In this document: in pieces, positions 34,732 through 43,208 of the stretch | Position numbering within the stretch: position 1 is the stretch's first letter | Layout of the letters: every line of letters starts with the position of its first letter | Source of the DNA: CAZMNY01 sp964567745 | GTDB taxonomy: Bacteria > Planctomycetota > Planctomycetia > Pirellulales > Pirellulaceae | Length of the DNA stretch: 64,000 bases | NCBI GenBank assembly: GCA_964567745.1 | Contig: CAZMNY010000006.1 | Coordinates: 204,135-268,134 of the forward strand | Direction of reading: 5' to 3' | Translations under genes and position numbers: made by a program | Notes under the pieces: generated by a model | Databases searched by the model: none | The model's input: the letters and a program-made list of their open reading frames with translations, nothing else | What the model was told of the DNA's origin: nothing

Positions 34732-36273
34732 TCAGTTTTCAAAATCACTCGCCTCGGGCAGTATGCAGTAAAACGTGGCGCCGCGATCCACTTCGCCATT
34801 CGCCCAAACTCGGCCCCCATGGCGATGTACAATCCGCTGGACTGTCGCGAGTCCTATGCCGATTCCATCGAATTCGCTTTGTGAGTGCTGGCGTTGAAAC
34901 GGACCGAACAGTTTATCGGCATACGCCATGTCGAAACCGGTTCCGTTGTCACGCACGAAAACGACGCTTTCACCGTCGATCTCCTGGCTGCCGAATTCGA
35001 GCTCAGGCAATTCGCGATTTTTGGAAAACTTCCAGGCGTTCGAAATCAGGTTTTGCACTACAACCTGCAGCAACACAGGGTCACCGTCGACAACAACGCC
35101 TTCCTGAATCGAGGCCTGGACGTTGTGCTCGGGATTCTGTATTCGAAGCTCGGCTAAGATGCTTCGGCACATCAAACTGAGGTCGACCGATTGACGGTTG
35201 AGTTCGACGACGGCGACGCGAGACAGGCTGAGTAAGGCGTCAATCAGCCGTCCCATTTGCTGCACGCCAAACCGTACGCGATTGAGAAAGTGTCTACCCT
35301 GCTCATCAAGCCGGTCGCCGTAACCGTCGAGAACCTCCAAACTGAAACCGTCGATTGTTCTCAACGGCGCGCGTAAATCATGGCAGACCGAATAGCTGAA
35401 TGCCTCGAGCTCGGCGTTGGCGGCGGCGAACTGTCTCGTTCTCTCTTGAACTCGGCGCTCCAAGTCTTCATTGAGTTGCTTAATTCGTCGTTCCGACCGT
35501 TTTCGTTCCGTCACGTCTCGAAAGATCGCCCGGGTCGCCACCGGCTTGCCATCTTCAAATCGGCAACTGACATTGCCCTCGACGTCAATCGCCCGCCCAT
35601 CTCGCGAGACAAAGGTCGCTTCGATGTTATGTAGCTTCTCGCCTGCCAACACATGCTGAAAGACCTCTCTGCAGTGTTGTTGGCAATCAGGATGCAGAAT
35701 ATCGACCAAAGATAATTCCTTGACCTCATCTTCGGTGTATCCGAGCATTTCGCGCCATGCGCGATTAACGTATGCGAATCGACCAGTCGACGTCACGCTT
35801 TGAATCAGGTCGTGGGCGTTTTCAAACAAATCGCGATATTGTTCTTCGCTCTTTCGCAACGCGGATTCCAGTCGTTTGCATTCGATCGCGTACTGAAGCG
35901 ACCTCGAAAGCAGGTCGCAGTCGACCTGTCCCTTGAATAGATAATCTTGAGCGCCCTGTCGCATTGCGAGAACGGATCGCGCATGGTCGTCTCGGCCGGT
36001 CAGGACAACGACTGGCGTTGACACTTGAGCTTTCTCGATCGCCTCAAGCGTTCCCATACCCTCCCCGTCGGGCAAAGTGAGGTCCAACAGCACGACGTCG
36101 ATGCCGCTCCCTTTTTGAGTGAGCAACTCCATTCCCGAGCGAATTCGGTCGACGCATTCCACCTGAAAGAGGGCGTCTTGAGCGTCGGCCAGCAATTCGC
36201 AAATCAAGCGACGGTCGGCCGGCTCGTCCTCTATCAGCAGGACGCGAATAGATTGGTCATGCATGGCATTCAT
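34732..36273 (-). CDS. Receiver-PAS-histidine kinase hybrid
   Basis: 513 residues starting at the ATG at 36273, which overlaps the stop of the upstream frame as ATGA; a much longer frame to 36378 would begin in an Arg-rich stretch inside that gene. Domains: receiver (phosphoacceptor near residue 64 in VVLLDLTLPDGEG), a PAS domain (about 135-260, NAHDLIQSVTSTGRFAYVN), coiled coil, HisKA with CHDLRAPLRT (His near 297), and HATPase with NLISNAWKFSKN and GIGIGLATVQRIVHRHGG. No membrane segments, so cytosolic. It probably phosphorylates the small regulator 83 bases downstream. Confidence 0.9.
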   Translation of the reverse strand: MNAMHDQSIRVLLIEDEPADRRLICELLADAQDALFQVECVDRIRSGMELLTQKGSGIDVVLLDLTLPDGEGMGTLEAIEKAQVSTPVVVLTGRDDHARSVLAMRQGAQDYLFKGQVDCDLLSRSLQYAIECKRLESALRKSEEQYRDLFENAHDLIQSVTSTGRFAYVNRAWREMLGYTEDEVKELSLVDILHPDCQQHCREVFQHVLAGEKLHNIEATFVSRDGRAIDVEGNVSCRFEDGKPVATRAIFRDVTERKRSERRIKQLNEDLERRVQERTRQFAAANAELEAFSYSVCHDLRAPLRTIDGFSLEVLDGYGDRLDEQGRHFLNRVRFGVQQMGRLIDALLSLSRVAVVELNRQSVDLSLMCRSILAELRIQNPEHNVQASIQEGVVVDGDPVLLQVVVQNLISNAWKFSKNRELPELEFGSQEIDGESVVFVRDNGTGFDMAYADKLFGPFQRQHSQSEFDGIGIGLATVQRIVHRHGGRVWANGEVDRGATFYCILPEASDFEN

Positions 36274-37802
36274 CCATCGGCAGTTTCTTGATCGACAACA
36301 AAAGAATCGCCCAGAGCCGATTCCGGATTCTTCACGTCGTCGACCTCGTCGTCTCGCACGCCGCGAAGCGTGAAACAAAACTTGGCCCCTTGCCCCGCCT
36401 CAACCCATATCCGCCCCCCATGCCGCTCGACGATCTTCTTGCATATCGCCAAACCGATTCCAGTTCCGGCGCATTCGTCGGGCGCATGCAATCTCTGAAA
36501 TACGGCAAACACTCGCTCCGCGTTCTTGGGCTCAATGCCAATCCCATTATCCTCGACCGAAATCACCCAATTGCCGCCATCTCGTTCCGCCGTAATGCGA
36601 ATTGTCGGCGGAGCGTCCCCCTGAAACTTGACTCCGTTCTCAATGAGGTTTTGGAACAACTGCTTCATCTGCGCCGCATCCGCAGAGACGATTGGCAATT
36701 TGTCCCGTGTGACGACCGCTTAGTTCTCCTTGATCAACCAATCCAAATCAGCCAGGTTTTGATCGACAACTTTTTCGCAATCCGTGCGGCCGAACGACGT
36801 GCCTGTCATCGTGACCCGCGCGTAGCCGAGTAGATCGTTGATTAACTGACGCGTCCGCGTCGCGCCGCCAACCGCCATGTCGATGAACTCGTCCGCCTCA
36901 GCATCCAGTTTGCCCTTGTACCGGCGTTTGAGTAACTGGCAAAACCCGGACACCGTTCGCAGCGGTTGTTGAAGATCATGCGAGGCGGCGTAGGCGAACT
37001 GTTCGAGCTCACTGTTGGACCGAGCCAACTCGTCCATCGCGTTTCGCAACTTCTCCTCCGCCTCCTGAGTCTGTGTTATGTCCCGAACGGTTGCCGTTGC
37101 AAACATGCCAGTCGCGGTCTTGAGCGGACTCAAGTTCAGCTCGACCGGAAACTCGGACCCGTCTCGCCGTTGCCCAGTTAACCTGAGGAAACTTGTCGTA
37201 CTCAACTTCATCGACGACGGGTATTCAAAAAAGCTCGCGACATGCGGAGGCTGTGTCGCCCGCAGACGTGTTGGTAGCAGCAACTCGACCGGTTGCCCAA
37301 TGAGTGCGTCCTTCGCATATCCGAACACTCGTTCGGTCACTTCGTTGACCAGCACAATCGTCCCCTCGCGGTCGATCGTGACAATCGGGTCGGGCACCGT
37401 TTCCAATATGGCTTGAAAACTCGCTTCACTGTCCAGCAAAGCTTGCCGCGCGCTGTTCTGTTCTGACGGTTCCAGCTCCAAAGCGTCGGTCAGCGTCCGA
37501 ACTCGGCCGTCGCCGCCGTAGCGAATTCGAGCCACGGCGATGGCCAGACTGCAAAGCCCGGCGACGCCGACGGTGGCGACCCACAGGATTCCTGAAGACA
37601 AGATGCTCGACGGAAAGCTAGCTCCCTCGGGATCAGCGTCGAGTTGATACAAATGCACCCAACCGGCAAGGACCGTTACCGACCAGAGAACTACCAACAC
37701 GAGAATCGTTCGCTCGAAGATCAGCCGGCCGAAACTCGCATAGATTCGAGTCGCCAATTTGGGCGGAGCACGCTTGTCGGGCACTGGTAGTTCGCCGGAC
37801 AC
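36270..37802 (-). pseudogene. Membrane PAS histidine kinase split by an in-frame TAA
   Basis: GTG start at 37802 with GAGGAGG upstream. Two membrane helices (33-50, 69-91), PAS (about 125-245), and HisKA with SHDLQQPLRT (His275) are followed by a TAA (36722-36720) after DLDWLIKEN. The same frame then continues directly with AVVTRDKLPIVSADAAQMKQ and a full HATPase domain (ENGVKF; GTGIGLAICKKIVERHGG) to 36270. Related kinases usually run through this point without a break, so one stop codon separates dimerisation and ATPase domains. Reinitiation at the TTG (36698) could give a two-part kinase, but no ribosome site is properly spaced. Confidence 0.8.
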
Positions 37803-38129
37803 TGGACCTCCTCGCGAAACGAACAGCGCATTGCTTCGGCGTCTCTTTGAAGCGGCCTCAAGTCTGCCCGAGCTAAGCTATGTTTGAGAGTGATTGAGAG
37901 CCTTGCGCCTCAAACAAACCGCACAAAGTTCGACTCAAGCTATGGTCGGAGTGAGCAGCAACTCCGGGCATACGCGCCGAATGGCGTTTCGCCCGGTGGC
38001 CGATCTTCAACGGACGTCATCGTAGGACTCGCCCAAATACGTGTCAATGAAAAACGAACCAATGGGGACGCAGCGGGCGTCCATCGCGCTAGATAAAGAA
38101 GCGCGACGCATAGGCAAATTTCCAATCGA
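37803..38129. other. Intergenic region without a recognised gene
   Basis: 327 bases upstream of the kinase start and downstream of the sialidase-like gene. It should hold the two-component promoter, but I cannot point to convincing -35/-10 elements. Short open frames on both strands have no signal, ribosome site or family resemblance. Confidence 0.4.
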
Positions 38130-39302
38130 CTAATCGACCGGCGGCGCCAATAAGTCGAGCTCACTGAGCTTGAAACGAACGCTCATGATGTAGGGCGATT
38201 CCCCTTGAGTCCAATGGCCGTAGGTTGTGACGACAAAAGTTCCATCCGGCAGGACCTCGACGCCAGGATACGTTGTGTCGTAGCCCTTCGTGTTATCCTT
38301 CAGCCGAATCGAATATTGCCCCCCACGACCTTTGACGATATCGTCCCAAGTTCCGACCCAGCCGACCCAATCGCCTTCGAATGGTCGCTCCTTCGCCGAC
38401 TGTTGGGGCGAGCGGCAGCGAAAGCTAATGAACAGCCGGCCGTCGGGACCGTATTTGCCGGTGTGCCGGTCGCCCGTCAACGCCAAGTGCGTCTCTTTCG
38501 GCTCGCTCCACGTTCTGCCTTCGTCGTGCGAGAAAATCACGTGCGAGTTTTTGCGGCGTGAGTTTTCGCGCAACAGAACGGCGAGACTTCTCCCGTCGGG
38601 CGACCGAATACAGCCCGGTTCGCAAAGATGCACTTGCGACGAGTTGTAGACGACCTGCGGATGCGACCAAGTCAGGCCGCCATCCTTCGAAAATGTCTTG
38701 AACAGTTTGAAAGATCGGTCCGAATCGCCGCCCTTCTTAAAGAACCGGCCATCGTCGTGAAACATCGCGACGTAGTGCCCCTTGCCCGTCCTTAACGCTT
38801 CGACGAATCCCATCACGACAATTCCGCCCCAATCGCCGACCGCTTTGAGCTCGCTCCAATTCTCTCCATCGTCTTCACTGACAGCGAGCCGAGCTGGGTT
38901 GAGTCCGGACCACATGATCAAACGCTTTTTGCCGTCCGAGCCGACGACGCGATGAATCGTAGGCACCTCTTTCGACGTCGCCCAAGTTGACGGCGTGGGC
39001 AGACGATCGCTCCAAGTCCGGCCCCCGTCTTTGCTCCTCTTGTAGACAATCGGCCCTCGACCATGCCCCTTCGGGTAAACGCACAAGATCGTCTTGCCGT
39101 CCTCCAACAAGGCCGTCGTCGGATGGCCGAGATACTGCCCCGACTCGCGGTCGACCACCACCTGTCGGTGCACGTGACTATTGAGGTCGATCGTCGGCGG
39201 AAACGCATTTCGGTCCGGCTCCTCAGCGCCCGCTTGGACGCAAACACCAAACACGCAAATTGTTCCGATCAAGATCGCAACAGCCGTATCGTGAATTCGC
39301 AT
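38130..39302 (-). CDS. Exported sialidase-like (BNR) protein
   Basis: 390 residues from the ATG at 39302, which begins a signal peptide (MRIHDTAVAILIGTICVF). Four Asp-box motifs are present: SKDGGRTWS, SEDDGENWS, SKDGGLTWS and SHDEGRTWS, so it is a six-bladed sialidase-type propeller. The N-terminal blade has HVHRQVVVDRESGQYLGHP, with an arginine that could belong to the sialidase triad. Whether it cleaves sialic acid or another sugar acid cannot be read. A TTG at 39317 is an alternative start. It follows the phosphatase/methyltransferase gene by 34 bases on the same strand, so co-transcription is likely. Confidence 0.75.
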   Translation of the reverse strand: MRIHDTAVAILIGTICVFGVCVQAGAEEPDRNAFPPTIDLNSHVHRQVVVDRESGQYLGHPTTALLEDGKTILCVYPKGHGRGPIVYKRSKDGGRTWSDRLPTPSTWATSKEVPTIHRVVGSDGKKRLIMWSGLNPARLAVSEDDGENWSELKAVGDWGGIVVMGFVEALRTGKGHYVAMFHDDGRFFKKGGDSDRSFKLFKTFSKDGGLTWSHPQVVYNSSQVHLCEPGCIRSPDGRSLAVLLRENSRRKNSHVIFSHDEGRTWSEPKETHLALTGDRHTGKYGPDGRLFISFRCRSPQQSAKERPFEGDWVGWVGTWDDIVKGRGGQYSIRLKDNTKGYDTTYPGVEVLPDGTFVVTTYGHWTQGESPYIMSVRFKLSELDLLAPPVD

Positions 39303-39336
39303 GGAAGGTCCCGCCAATTTTCATAAGTGCAAAGGG

Positions 39337-40548
39337 CTAGTTTCGCTTGAACCGAAGAAAATAGTTTTCCTTAAGTCCTTCTACTTTGGGTTCATCTACG
39401 AAGGTGAAGCCGGCAGCCTCGATCTCGCTGCGAAACTCCTTCTTGCCCGCGCGAACATGGCCCATGATAAACTTCCTCGACTTGCCCGGAATGCGTTCGA
39501 AATCGATCACGACCAAGACGCCGCCCGGCTTGAGAGCCGAGTGGATGGAAGCAAGCGACGTTTGCGGGTACTCAAAATGATGGTACGTGTCGCAGATAAA
39601 CGCGACATCGATTGAGTTGGGCGCCAAACTAATCGAATCCTGCGGCGCCAACACGGTCGTCAGGTTCGTCACGTTGTCGGCCTGAGCTTGCTTGTTGATG
39701 TGTTTGAGAAAACTGGGTGAAATGTCGACAGCGTAGACCCACCCCTTCGAACCCACCGTCTCGGCAAACAGTCTCGAGAAGAAACCCGTTCCTGCGCCGA
39801 TGTCGGCAACTCGGTCGCCCGCTTTGATTCCGGTCGCTTTGAGCACTTCCTGCCGCGAGCCGTAGACTTCGCGGCTCTCGATTTCAAATCGGCCGAGCCA
39901 CTGTTTTACGTCGAGGTCGGCTTTGAGAAAACTATCGTTGATGCCGGGACGAACGCTCTTCGGCTGGCTCATTCGCTTGATGTAGCTGTGAGCCTTGTCG
40001 AGATAGCCCGGCGTCTTCAGTCCGACTTGCATCGCCTCATCAATGGCCTTCTCGAGCGGAACGCCATCGTCCAAGACACGATGAACGAGCCACACCGCGC
40101 CAACTCGATTGGCCGAAGCACAATGCATCATTGTGGGCGTCGTGTGTTTTTCACACAGCACTTTGCGAACGTCATCGAAGATCTTGTCGGTTAGCGAGTC
40201 GGGAAGTCGAAATCCGAAACGATGAAAGTTGAGACCCAGTTCTTTGACCGTTTCCGTCTCGCCCCAATCCGACTCGCCCGCCGGCCGCAGACTGATCACT
40301 GTCTTCAATCCCGATTTCTTGGCCGCGGCAAAGTCCTCGGCCGACGGCTGCCCGCAAAGCAAGGTGGTGCCAAACGAGTGCACGTTGCGCGTCTCGCCGA
40401 GCTCGCCCGTCTTCAGTTTGGGCCTCTTGGCTTTGAGCTTTACTGAGGCAGACCCTTGGGCAACGGCCGGTTGTTGAGCCAAAACGCTCGGCCCACAAAG
40501 CAAAACTGCGATGACGCCAGCAAAGGCGATTGGCGTGAATCGTTGCAT
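39337..40548 (-). CDS. Exported fusion: tyrosine-phosphatase-like domain plus SAM methyltransferase
   Basis: 403 residues. Signal peptide to about residue 24 (FAGVIAVLLCGPSVLAQ). Residues 50-190 are a dual-specificity/DUF442-type phosphatase-like domain with FGTTLLCGQPSAEDF and the P-loop HCASANR (Cys143, Arg148). The loop has four residues between Cys and Arg rather than the classic five. Residues 220-400 are a class I methyltransferase with VADIGAGTGFFSRL (247-260), VYAVDISPSFL and FICDTYHHFEYP. Exported methyltransferases are odd because S-adenosylmethionine is cytosolic. Both substrates are unknown. Confidence 0.8.
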   Translation of the reverse strand: MQRFTPIAFAGVIAVLLCGPSVLAQQPAVAQGSASVKLKAKRPKLKTGELGETRNVHSFGTTLLCGQPSAEDFAAAKKSGLKTVISLRPAGESDWGETETVKELGLNFHRFGFRLPDSLTDKIFDDVRKVLCEKHTTPTMMHCASANRVGAVWLVHRVLDDGVPLEKAIDEAMQVGLKTPGYLDKAHSYIKRMSQPKSVRPGINDSFLKADLDVKQWLGRFEIESREVYGSRQEVLKATGIKAGDRVADIGAGTGFFSRLFAETVGSKGWVYAVDISPSFLKHINKQAQADNVTNLTTVLAPQDSISLAPNSIDVAFICDTYHHFEYPQTSLASIHSALKPGGVLVVIDFERIPGKSRKFIMGHVRAGKKEFRSEIEAAGFTFVDEPKVEGLKENYFLRFKRN

Positions 40549-40606
40549 GTCGAAATCCTTAGTTCTGAAAATCCATGCAGGTGGAATCGGTGTATCTATT
40601 TGGTTC

Positions 40607-41482
40607 TTAGGGCTGCATCAATCGAGGTAAGCGAAGCACAGCGCCGGCCTTTACACCGACACTCTCAACGTGTCCGGTTAGCTCACTCGTGAATTGGATA
40701 TTGTCCAAACCCACGTTCAATTCGACGATGGCATGCGTGTGCAGGGATGTCCCAGGGTGAGTAATCCTGCCGGCGGCGTTCTTGGCGAACACACCAACGA
40801 GTGTGCCGGTCGCTTCCTTGTAAGTCACTTTGGCCGGCGACTTGTCCTTAGGAAGCTCGATTCCAGCTCGCTCGGCGTGAACGGGGCAAGCGCCGTTGAT
40901 GACGTGCCATTGCAAGTTTTGGAATGCGCCGCGGATCGTAAACACGAACGGCTTGCTCAAGTCGAGCCCAGCGTCTGCCGCGGCACTCTCGATGTAGGCG
41001 TCTAACTGCTCAGCCGAGATCGTCTTGTCGAGCGTGTGATCGGACCACTCGCTTACATGGCTGCCGACAAGCAAAGCCGCATGGCGTTTCTCCGCATCCG
41101 CAATAGGTCGCATCCGAGCGCCTTCGGCAACTTCCGTCGCCAACACCTTGCCGTCGTACACGGTAATCTCACCCTCGAGACCCTCTAACGCGCCGACGGC
41201 AAACAAGTTGGGGCGCTTGATCGCCTCGGCCAGCAAGATTCGGCCATGATGTTTTTGCTGCCCGATGACCTCATGCATGGCACCATGCTGAATCAGCTCT
41301 CCATTTGAAGAAGACGACTCATTGGCCCTTGGCGTTGGTGATGCGGGCATCGTCGTGGCGACACCAGCCGCGCCGACCGTAGTATCAGGCTCTGATGTTC
41401 CGGCAATCTCAGCCGAATCGGTCTGGCATCCGGCCATGAACAGCAGAAGACCGGCGGCCAGCAGCAGTCGTCGGGAGGACAT
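40607..41482 (-). CDS. Acetolactate-decarboxylase-like lipoprotein
   Basis: 291 residues. The leader RRLLLAAGLLLFMAGC gives a lipoprotein cysteine at 19, followed by a Ser/Thr/Pro linker to about residue 60. The rest resembles alpha-acetolactate decarboxylase (BudA family): NLFAVGALEGLEGEITVYDG, FTIRGAFQNLQWHVI, GTLVGVFA and PGTSLHTH, where BudA has PGFHLH with two zinc histidines (here His248, His250); a later GHV (His271) could be the third. The spacing to that last His is longer than usual. Placement of such an enzyme outside the cytoplasm is unexpected. It precedes the phosphatase/methyltransferase gene on the same strand (58 bases). Confidence 0.65.
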   Translation of the reverse strand: MSSRRLLLAAGLLLFMAGCQTDSAEIAGTSEPDTTVGAAGVATTMPASPTPRANESSSSNGELIQHGAMHEVIGQQKHHGRILLAEAIKRPNLFAVGALEGLEGEITVYDGKVLATEVAEGARMRPIADAEKRHAALLVGSHVSEWSDHTLDKTISAEQLDAYIESAAADAGLDLSKPFVFTIRGAFQNLQWHVINGACPVHAERAGIELPKDKSPAKVTYKEATGTLVGVFAKNAAGRITHPGTSLHTHAIVELNVGLDNIQFTSELTGHVESVGVKAGAVLRLPRLMQP

Positions 41483-41533
41483 CGGGACTCTCTTTTATCG
41501 AGCCAAATCGGGAATTAACTTAGGTCAATCTAC

Positions 41534-42991
41534 TTACGCTAACAGTTCCTTAATCACCTGCGAAGGTAGGACTCCGGTCAAACGCTGATCCAAACCCTGA
41601 TATTTGACCGTGAGTCGTTCGTGGTCGAATCCGAGCAGCTTCAAAACGGTTGCGTGGAAATCGCGAATATGAACCGGATCACGTGCAATGTTGTAGGAGA
41701 AGTCGTCGGTCTCGCCGTAAATCGCTCCGCCCTTCGCGCCGCCGCCGGCCATCCACATGCTGAAACAACGCGGGTGGTGATCGCGCCCGTAATTCGTCTT
41801 CGACAGACTGCCTTGCGAGTAGATCGTACGGCCGAATTCACCGCCCCAGATAATGAGCGTTTCATCCAGCATGCCTCGCTGCTTAAGATCTTCCAACAGT
41901 GCGTAGCAAGGTTGATCGACATCCTTGCACTGACTCGGCATTCGCCCGCCGACGTTGGAATGGTGATCCCAGTTGTTGTGGTAAACCTGGATGAACCGCA
42001 CGCCCCGCTCGGCCAGGCGGCGAGCCATCAAGGCGGTGTTGGCAAACGTGCCAGGCTTCTTCGCCTGGTCGCCGTATAACTTGAATGTCGTCTCCGGTTC
42101 GCTGGCAAGGTCGGTTAGCTCAGGCACGCTGGCCTGCATGCGAAACGCCATTTCATATTGTTGGATGCGGGTGAGCGTTTCGGGATCGCCGAGCGCTTCT
42201 CCGGTCAGATTGTTGAGTTCGTTGACTCCCTTGATCGTTCGACCTCGAATGTGTGGCGGCACGCCGGGCGGGTTGTTGATGAACAGAATCGGGTCGCCCT
42301 TGCTGCGAAACGAAACGCCCGCGTGTTCGCCCGAGAGATAACCGCTGCTCCAGAGGCGAGCCGAAATCGCTTGCTCTTGTTCCCTGTTATTGGGAATCGC
42401 GACGAGCACGACGAAGGTTGGCAAGTTTTCATTCATGGTTCCGAGCCCATACGAGGCCCAGGAGCCGAGACAGGGGCGACCGGTGACTTGGTTGCCGGTC
42501 TGCATCGCGGTGATGGCCGGCTCGTGATTAATCGCTTCGGTGTGAAGCGTTCGCATCCAGCAAATTTCGTCCGCCTTTTTCGAGAGCCAAGGGAGCAGCT
42601 CCGTGTTCATCCACATGCCACACTCGCCAGCCTGACTGAACTTGTACTTCGTCGGCGCGATCGGAAACCTGGCTTGGCCGCTCGTCATCGTTGTCAGGCG
42701 TTGCCCCATCCTCACCGAATCGGGCAGGTCCTTGTCGTACCATGTCTTCATCACGGGTTTATGGTCGAACAAATCCATCTGTGCGGGGCCGCCGACCATG
42801 TGCAAGTAGATGACTCGCTTCGCCTTGGGGGCAAAGTGCGGACCTGGCACATTGGCGCCAAGTTCACCATCAGCGCCAATCGCCGCGCCTCCCATCAGCG
42901 ATGCAAGCGCCGCTCCGCCGAGCAGATGTTTGCCGCTAGCCAGGAATTGCCGGCGAGAGTTGAGTCGCTGAAGTTCTGATTGGATATTCAC
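41534..42991 (-). CDS. DUF1501 protein (Tat-exported), pair C
   Basis: 485 residues. GTG start at 42991 with AAAGGTC upstream. The twin-arginine leader is RRQFLASGKHLLGGAALASL. Family pieces: LHMVGGPAQMDLFDHKP, CWMRTLHTEAINHEPAIT, IWGGEFGRTIYSQGS and GRDHHPRCFSMWMAGGGAKG. Middle region contains LPDSVRMGQRLTTMTSGQ, as in a subgroup of larger DUF1501 proteins. Its PSD1 partner is upstream on the same strand, but 217 bases with a dispersed repeat intervene, so coupling may be looser than in pairs A and B. Confidence 0.9.
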   Translation of the reverse strand: MNIQSELQRLNSRRQFLASGKHLLGGAALASLMGGAAIGADGELGANVPGPHFAPKAKRVIYLHMVGGPAQMDLFDHKPVMKTWYDKDLPDSVRMGQRLTTMTSGQARFPIAPTKYKFSQAGECGMWMNTELLPWLSKKADEICWMRTLHTEAINHEPAITAMQTGNQVTGRPCLGSWASYGLGTMNENLPTFVVLVAIPNNREQEQAISARLWSSGYLSGEHAGVSFRSKGDPILFINNPPGVPPHIRGRTIKGVNELNNLTGEALGDPETLTRIQQYEMAFRMQASVPELTDLASEPETTFKLYGDQAKKPGTFANTALMARRLAERGVRFIQVYHNNWDHHSNVGGRMPSQCKDVDQPCYALLEDLKQRGMLDETLIIWGGEFGRTIYSQGSLSKTNYGRDHHPRCFSMWMAGGGAKGGAIYGETDDFSYNIARDPVHIRDFHATVLKLLGFDHERLTVKYQGLDQRLTGVLPSQVIKELLA

Positions 42992-43042
42992 TGAATCGAC
43001 CTTTCGACAATGGGCGTCGTGGCCCGATCTGTGTCGTTCTTT

Positions 43043-43101
43043 TTAGCGTTGAATCAGCTTAGCGTTGAATCTTATTCACCGAACGAGCAAGCTCGTTGGG
43101 G
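43043..43101. repeat. Palindromic dispersed repeat with small tandem duplication
   Basis: A copy of the repeat with TTATTCACCG and the AACGAGCAAGCTCGTTGGGG palindrome (43067-43101), preceded by a duplicated TTAGCGTTGAATC (43043-43055 and 43059-43071). It sits between the PSD1 and DUF1501 genes of pair C, both on the minus strand, so here it could attenuate the downstream gene rather than end both transcripts. Confidence 0.8.
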
Positions 43102-43208
43102 TCTCTCATCACGAAGCCATTGCCAAGGTCCAACTTCTTTGGCACTCGCAAACCAATGGCACACAAACACACGCTTTCTCTCTTCAAGCATGTCATTTTG
43201 CGTAATGC

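Noticed and set aside
37884..38164. Short open frames on both strands in the 37.8-38.1 kb spacer
   Set aside because: No start signals and no recognisable domain.
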